Part shown: one piece after another, positions 6,231 to 10,000 of the stretch
Numbering within the stretch: position 1 is the stretch's first letter
Layout of the letters: each line of letters starts with the position of its first letter
From: Stramonita haemastoma
Lineage: Eukaryota > Mollusca > Gastropoda > Neogastropoda > Muricidae
DNA length: 10,000 nucleotides
Reading direction: 5' to 3'
NCBI GenBank assembly: GCA_030674155.1
Contig: CM060328.1
Coordinates: 39,681,799-39,691,798 of the forward strand
Translations under genes and position numbers: made by a program
The notes under the pieces: model-generated
What the model saw: only the letters and a program-made list of their open reading frames with translations
Told to the model about the DNA's origin: nothing
Databases searched by the model: none

Positions 6231-6331
6231 GTGCATGCACGCACACATGACATGCACACATACACACAAACAGACACACACACACACACACTTACACACA
6301 CAGGCACACACATGCATACATGCAAACACAT
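6231..6331. repeat. Degenerate CA / GCATGCA repeat
   Basis: CA-type repeat with GCATGCAC words at each end and a purer CA core near 6267-6290. Confidence 0.9.
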
Positions 6332-6487
6332 AGAGCCACATTCTGTCCAAGTCTCTCTCGGGCACTCAAATACTCAGACAATTTTCAAACTTTAAATCCT
6401 TTCAGTCCTTTTCCACCATAGAGGATAAAAATGTAGAAAAAAAACTCCACAGACATGGATTTTGTTATATAAAAGCAGATTTATCTT

Positions 6488-6689
6488 CACACACATATAC
6501 GCACATATATCACAGACACACAGCACACACAGACACAACACACACACACGCACACAACATAACCACACAACACAACACAACATAAAACACACACACACAC
6601 ACTTACACACACACGCACACGCACACACACACACAACCACACACACACACACACACACACAACACACACACACACACACACACACACAC

Positions 6690-6725
<36 letters not shown>

Positions 6726-6733
6726 ACACACAC
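6488..6733. repeat. CA microsatellite, left arm of a CA/TG inverted arrangement
   Basis: CA tract with interruptions such as CAACAC, CCACAC and CTTACAC. The left part is irregular and the right part (about 6631-6733) is nearly pure CA. It faces the TG tract at 6761-6996 across a 27-base spacer. Confidence 0.96.
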
Positions 6734-6760
6734 TGCAAAACACAAACCCCTAAGAAAAGG

Positions 6761-6996
6761 GTGTGTGTGTGGCATGTATGCATGTATGTATATGTGTGTA
6801 CGCGTTTGCGTACATGCGTGCGTGCGTGCGTACGCGCGCGTGTGTGTGTGTGTCTGCGTGTGCCTGCGTGTGTGTGTGTGCGTGCGTGCGGGTGTGTGTG
6901 TGCGTGTGCGCGCGTATGTGCGTGTGTATGTATGTGTGTATGTGTATTGTGTGTGTGTGTGTTTGTGTGTATGTATGTGTGTGTTGTGTGTGTTGT
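6761..6996. repeat. TG / TGCG / TATG microsatellite, right arm
   Basis: TG tract with TGCG, TACG and TATG variants. Strict purine-pyrimidine alternation with many CG steps runs from about 6807 to 6853, and also 6781-6805, making it a Z-DNA candidate. Translated frames are Cys-Val strings and are not genes. Confidence 0.96.
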
Positions 6997-7219
6997 CAAA
7001 TCAGGCAGTGTGAAATGCTATGTAACAGGAAGGAGGGTGACACCCAGTCTGCTGGGAGAGTGCCATTACACTGTTCAGGCTTTTGTTCGTGTTGTTGTTC
7101 TTGTTGCTGTTGTTGTTGTTGATGGTGTTGTTGCTGTTTGCTTTTGTTTGCTTGTTGCTTTAAAGTGTTTCATTTCTTTTTTTTTAAATTTAAATTAAGA
7201 TCTCTCTGTCACAGTGTAT
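6997..7219. other. Mostly unique sequence with a TTG-rich block
   Basis: Bases 7015-7083 are unique. About 7084-7160 is a GTT/TTG trinucleotide-rich stretch (GTTGTTGTTGTT near 7109-7120) with TGCT and TTTG variants. Then comes T9 and an ATTTAAATTTAAATT block (about 7176-7198). No gene was recognised. Confidence 0.7.
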
Positions 7220-7381
7220 TTCTGTGTCTCTGTCTCTGTTCTGTTTGTTCGTTTGTTTGTTCGTTGTTTGTTTGTTTTGTTGTCTGTCTGTTGTCTGTCT
7301 GTCAGTTCTGTCTCTGTCTCTGTTGTCTGTCTGTCTGTCTGTCTCTGTAAGTGTGACGTTTTGTGTGTTGTGTGTGTGTGT

Positions 7382-7446
<65 letters not shown>
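7220..7446. repeat. TTTG / TGTC / TG compound microsatellite
   Basis: Successive domains are TGTC words (about 7221-7239), TTTG/TTCG (about 7241-7280), TGTC (about 7281-7345), then TG (about 7362-7446). The last 63 bases (7384-7446) are uninterrupted TG. The order is similar to the degenerate TGTC block at 4426-4644. Confidence 0.95.
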
Positions 7447-7447
<1 letters not shown>

Positions 7448-8040
7448 ATTTTAAACCCATTATCGATCTTTCTTTGCAAGCCATACAGGGTTACTAAGCC
7501 CATCAATCCCATGGCTTGAACCCTGTGTCTGTAACTTTAAACATTGTGGTTTTGTATTATATGACACTTTTTTTGAGTCCAGCTTAAAACCAGACGCAAA
7601 TACCTTCTGAGCTGTGATCAAGCAGCCGAATGCCAGTACTCTTGCTAAAAAATATTTGAGACGTCACCGCTTTTGTTTTTGTCTCTTAGACCTCTTTGAT
7701 GCTAGACTGCCCATTAGCCAAAAACAAATAAAAAGGGCAGCCATTTGAAATCGTCCTAAATGTAGCTTTATATATCCGCAGTATCATTTCCATCACAATT
7801 ACCCCCGTGTTTGAAGAAGACCCCCAAAACAAAAACAAACAACCCCCCCCAAAAAAAAATTGGCATCCGGAAAGGATAATGAACTGCATATTTTGACTTT
7901 GACCAAACCTATAATAATCTTGGGGTGTGGCTATGGTTGGTGAGATGTGTTAATAAGGAAACTGCTGTGCCAACAGACTTGGAAATGGGTCGATGATGTT
8001 GCTTCAGAGATTCAATAAAAAAGAAAAGAAATAAAGAAAA
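7447..8040. other. Unique sequence, no gene recognised
   Basis: About 590 bases. It contains the paired 8-bp inverted repeats listed separately. An acceptor-like TTTTTGTCTCTTAG before 7690 is followed by a 13-codon frame ending at a TAA that overlaps an AATAAA hexamer (about 7727-7732). There is a C8A9 junction at 7843-7859, and an A-rich stretch with AATAAA near 8014 directly before the GATA block. None of these is enough for a gene call. Confidence 0.55.
7477..7526. repeat. Two interleaved 8-bp inverted repeats (A-B-A'-B')
   Basis: CAAGCCAT (7477-7484) is followed at once by ACAGGGTT (7485-7492). After 18 bases come ATGGCTTG (7511-7518), the exact reverse complement of the first, and AACCCTGT (7519-7526), the exact reverse complement of the second. 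Either stem closes a 26-base loop. The two pairings interleave with no linker, so both probably cannot form fully at once. Confidence 0.8.
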
Positions 8041-8049
8041 GATAGATAG

Positions 8050-8114
<65 letters not shown>

Positions 8115-8300
8115 GATAGATAGATAGATAGATAGGAGATATGATAGATAGATAGATAGATAGATAGATATGATAGATAGATAGATAGATAGATAGATAG
8201 TTTGATAGAGTAGGTAGATAGATAGATAAATAGATAAATACATAAATAGATAGATAGATAATAGATAATAGATAGATAGATAGATAATAATAGATAGATA
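8041..8300. repeat. GATA microsatellite
   Basis: GATA repeat with slips such as GATGATA, GAGATATGATA and AATAAATA. The longest clean stretch is about 8051-8114 (about 16 units). A 310-residue minus-strand frame crossing 7909-8841 is made of Tyr-Leu-Ser-Ile repeats from this tract and is not a gene. Confidence 0.97.
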
Positions 8301-8362
8301 CATACATACATACATACATACATACATACATACATACATACATACATACATACATACATACA

Positions 8363-8394
<32 letters not shown>

Positions 8395-8417
8395 CACATA
8401 CATACAATACACATACA
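8301..8417. repeat. CATA microsatellite
   Basis: Uninterrupted CATA from 8301 to about 8391 (about 22 units), decaying into TACACATACAAT to about 8417. It abuts the GATA tract directly; the two motifs differ by one base. Confidence 0.97.
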
Positions 8418-8433
8418 CATGAGAAGAGAGAGA

Positions 8434-8449
8434 GGGGGGGGGGGGGGGG
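8434..8449 (+). repeat. G16 homopolymer
   Basis: Sixteen consecutive G follow a GAGAAGAGAGAGA stretch and precede TAGTAGACAGA. It could pair or form a quadruplex. Long G runs are also error-prone in sequencing, so the length is uncertain. Confidence 0.85.
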
Positions 8450-8450
8450 T

Positions 8451-8580
8451 AGTAGACAGATAGACAGACAGATGGACAGCCCGACAGCCAGACAAGACAG
8501 AGACAGAGAGACACATAGACAGACAGACAGTCAGAAAGACAGACGGACAGAGAGAGACAGAGACAGACAGGCAAGCACGC
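8451..8580. repeat. GACA / CAGA microsatellite
   Basis: Degenerate GACA repeat (CAGACAGACAG words) with GATA, GGACAG and GAGA variants. Together with the GATA tract to its left it resembles the GATA/GACA composition of Bkm-type satellites. Confidence 0.92.
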
Positions 8581-9693
8581 AGGCAAACAGTAAGAAAAAA
8601 AATATATAGACACAGACTGAAAGAAATAAGAAACACACACACACAGAGTCATAGACAAACAGAAAGAAAGCGTACGAATGAGATTTAAAAAAGATATAGA
8701 TGATGGAGAGGAGAAAAGGGCGGAAAAGAAAAAAAAAAAGAAGAAAAAGAGTGTTACCAGCAAAATCAACCAAGACAGCCATATCATTCCTACCAGGCTG
8801 AACACTATCCTAAGCCATACATCACAGTCCCTTTTCTGCATAATTCATACCGCATAATTTTTTAAACCCCTGTTTCACCACTACCTTAGGTGGTGTCTTT
8901 TATCAAGCTGTTCTGTCAATCATTACGAAAGAACACAAAATCAGTACCTTTTTTTAGATAAAAGTATGACAATGACATTGTTCTGTAGGTTTAGCATATT
9001 ATTACTGTGATTACACTCAGTTATATGTCTGCCTGTTTCGTGGACAGTCGTGTACGCTTTTTTGGATTTGTTTATCTGAGTAATTATTTGCCATATTGTT
9101 TTTTTTTACGTTTGTGACCTATCTCATGTTTTGTCTGTGATGGATGGAGTTATTTGTATCAGTGATTATGTCATTTTATCTTATGTACAGGGACTGGGGG
9201 CTTCATGGAATTTATTCTCTATCTTTTGCTCTTGTTAGTTTGTTCTTTTCCTTGAACCGTATTGCTTGTTTTTATCCCAAAAGGACACTTTTTGGCTTTG
9301 TTTCGTTTTTCTTTTTTCATCTTAAAGGTTCTGTCTGGCATTAATCTTGTTTCTGTAAGCATTCCACCTTTGTTAGAAATGCTACCCTGTAAACATTTTC
9401 AAACTTATATCTCGATAGTCGAGACAGAAAATTATCCATCATCGAATCCTTATAATGCCAAATATCAGATAAAAAAATACCTTCTGGCAAAGTATCAATA
9501 ACCATTCTTGCAGCCTATAGACGCTAATTCTGATTAATTTGATAGACGTAGGTGTCTTTTGAAAAAAATAAATCAGTACTCTGTATAAGATCCTTGAAGA
9601 TCAGAAGAGTAAAAAGGCCTGGCTGAAGAGAAAACAACACGACAAAAAAGCATTCTGGCTCATGTCTTTATTTGTAGACTCTTTATACCATAT
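8581..9693. other. Longest unique stretch, no gene recognised
   Basis: About 1.1 kb. The first 180 bases are A-rich with a short CA run (8633-8644). The rest is T-rich, ordinary sequence. A plus-strand frame at 9144-9344 gives a hydrophobic, Phe-rich 66-residue translation explained by T-rich DNA. An acceptor-like TTTTATCTTATGTACAG ends at 9190, without a credible exon after it. A 6-bp stem (TCTCGA-TAG-TCGAGA) lies at 9410-9424. The weak ORF at 9341-9505 is listed separately. Confidence 0.55.
9341..9505 (-). CDS. Weak candidate ORF, 54 residues
   Basis: A minus-strand ATG at 9505-9503 opens a 54-codon frame closed by TAA at 9343-9341. The translation begins MVIDTLPEGIFLSD and ends TKVECLQKQD, and is of mixed, non-repetitive composition. 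An in-frame TAG lies four codons upstream of the ATG. Possible splice signals exist inside it (an acceptor-like ATTATAAG before about 9447, and AAG|GT donor-like words), so it could contain an exon. A frame of this size is common by chance in AT-rich DNA. No domain was recognised, and no function is proposed. Confidence 0.12.
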   Translation of the reverse strand: MVIDTLPEGIFLSDIWHYKDSMMDNFLSRLSRYKFENVYRVAFLTKVECLQKQD

Positions 9694-9699
9694 CACACA

Positions 9700-9749
<50 letters not shown>

Positions 9750-9788
9750 CACACACACACACACACACAACACACACAAACACACACA

Positions 9789-9844
<56 letters not shown>
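9694..9844. repeat. CA microsatellite
   Basis: CA tract with five or six interruptions (CCACA, CAACA, CAAACA); the last 48 bases or so are pure CA. His-Thr and Cys-Val frames over it are artefacts. Confidence 0.97.
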
Positions 9845-9846
<2 letters not shown>

Positions 9847-10000
9847 CAACCCCACACTCCCCATCGCACACACAAACACAATTATTAAAAATCAAAGATA
9901 AAACCAGAAAGACATTAACTATTCCTGTAATTTGAACTGTGCCTTTCAGAGTGCCTTGTAATCGGATGCAAAGATCAATGGCTTGAAAAGGTTAATTGCC
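9845..10000. other. Unique sequence to window end
   Basis: About 155 bases of ordinary sequence with no recognised gene, RNA or repeat. Confidence 0.6.

Noticed and set aside
5616..6365. A 249-codon minus-strand open frame
   Set aside because: It is largely Leu-Ser repeats from the GA tract joined to Cys-Val strings from the CA tract. Only its last few codons overlap the candidate exon, and they are in another frame.
6462..7013. Open frames over the CA/TG inverted arrangement
   Set aside because: His-Thr followed by Cys-Val strings; composition is fully explained by the repeats.
7680..7740. Terminal exon with overlapping stop and polyadenylation hexamer
   Set aside because: Only 13 codons follow the acceptor-like site, and AATAAA hexamers are frequent in AT-rich DNA. 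No supporting upstream exon was found.
7909..8841. A 310-codon minus-strand open frame, the longest in the window
   Set aside because: The translation is Tyr-Leu-Ser-Ile and Met-Tyr-Val-Cys repeats from GATA and CATA microsatellites. Overlapping frames give similar strings, and there is no domain.
8876..8895. Small hairpin CACTACC / GGTGGTG
   Set aside because: Only seven pairs including a G-T wobble, without a T run or neighbouring gene. Stems of this size are common by chance.
9144..9344. Hydrophobic 66-codon plus-strand frame resembling a membrane protein
   Set aside because: Phe and Leu richness follows from the T-rich sequence, and there is no recognisable motif.

Overview
This window looks like non-coding genomic DNA from an animal, most likely a mollusc and probably a gastropod. 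No prokaryotic gene organisation is visible. By eye, roughly half of the 10 kb is simple-sequence, tandem or interspersed repeat. The mollusc assignment rests on short interspersed elements at 3511-4957. Their core block (GATGAGAC..TAAACCGAGG..CCGTGTGC) and one 3' module (GCAGCCCGAATTTCAC) match, from memory, elements that are abundant in gastropod genomes. No database search was possible.

Layout: 1-170 holds A-rich and CA/GCAC repeats. 171-764 is unique sequence. 765-1340 is a large CA tract containing a C-rich (G-quadruplex-type) island. 1341-1760 is unique sequence with a G14/C14 hairpin and a GC-rich purine-pyrimidine alternating tract. 1768-2039 is a TA/GATA/TATG compound repeat. 2112-3203 is a 1.1-kb minisatellite that starts as a 24-bp unit and becomes a mixture of 24- and 36-bp units. 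3511-4957 is a cluster of three SINE-type bodies, one apparently nested in a fourth broken element. 4968-5385 holds TA and AAGC repeats. 5686-5868 is a GA tract. 6231-6996 holds CA tracts ending in a CA/TG inverted arrangement. 7220-7446 is a TTTG/TGTC/TG compound repeat. 8041-8580 is a GATA/CATA/G16/GACA compound block. 9694-9844 is CA. The intervals between are unique, AT-leaning sequence.

No protein-coding gene can be called with confidence. The long open frames are produced by dinucleotide or tetranucleotide repeats, or by a minisatellite whose unit lengths are multiples of three. The best coding candidate is a possible 80-nt internal exon on the minus strand at 5558-5637, with good splice-site consensus at both ends and an open 26-codon frame. 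Its product is not recognised. A 54-codon minus-strand frame at 9341-9505 is weaker. The window is best read as intronic or intergenic sequence. It contains several DNA-structure-prone sequences and a modular SINE family, and shows many short deletions that may be either biological or assembly error.
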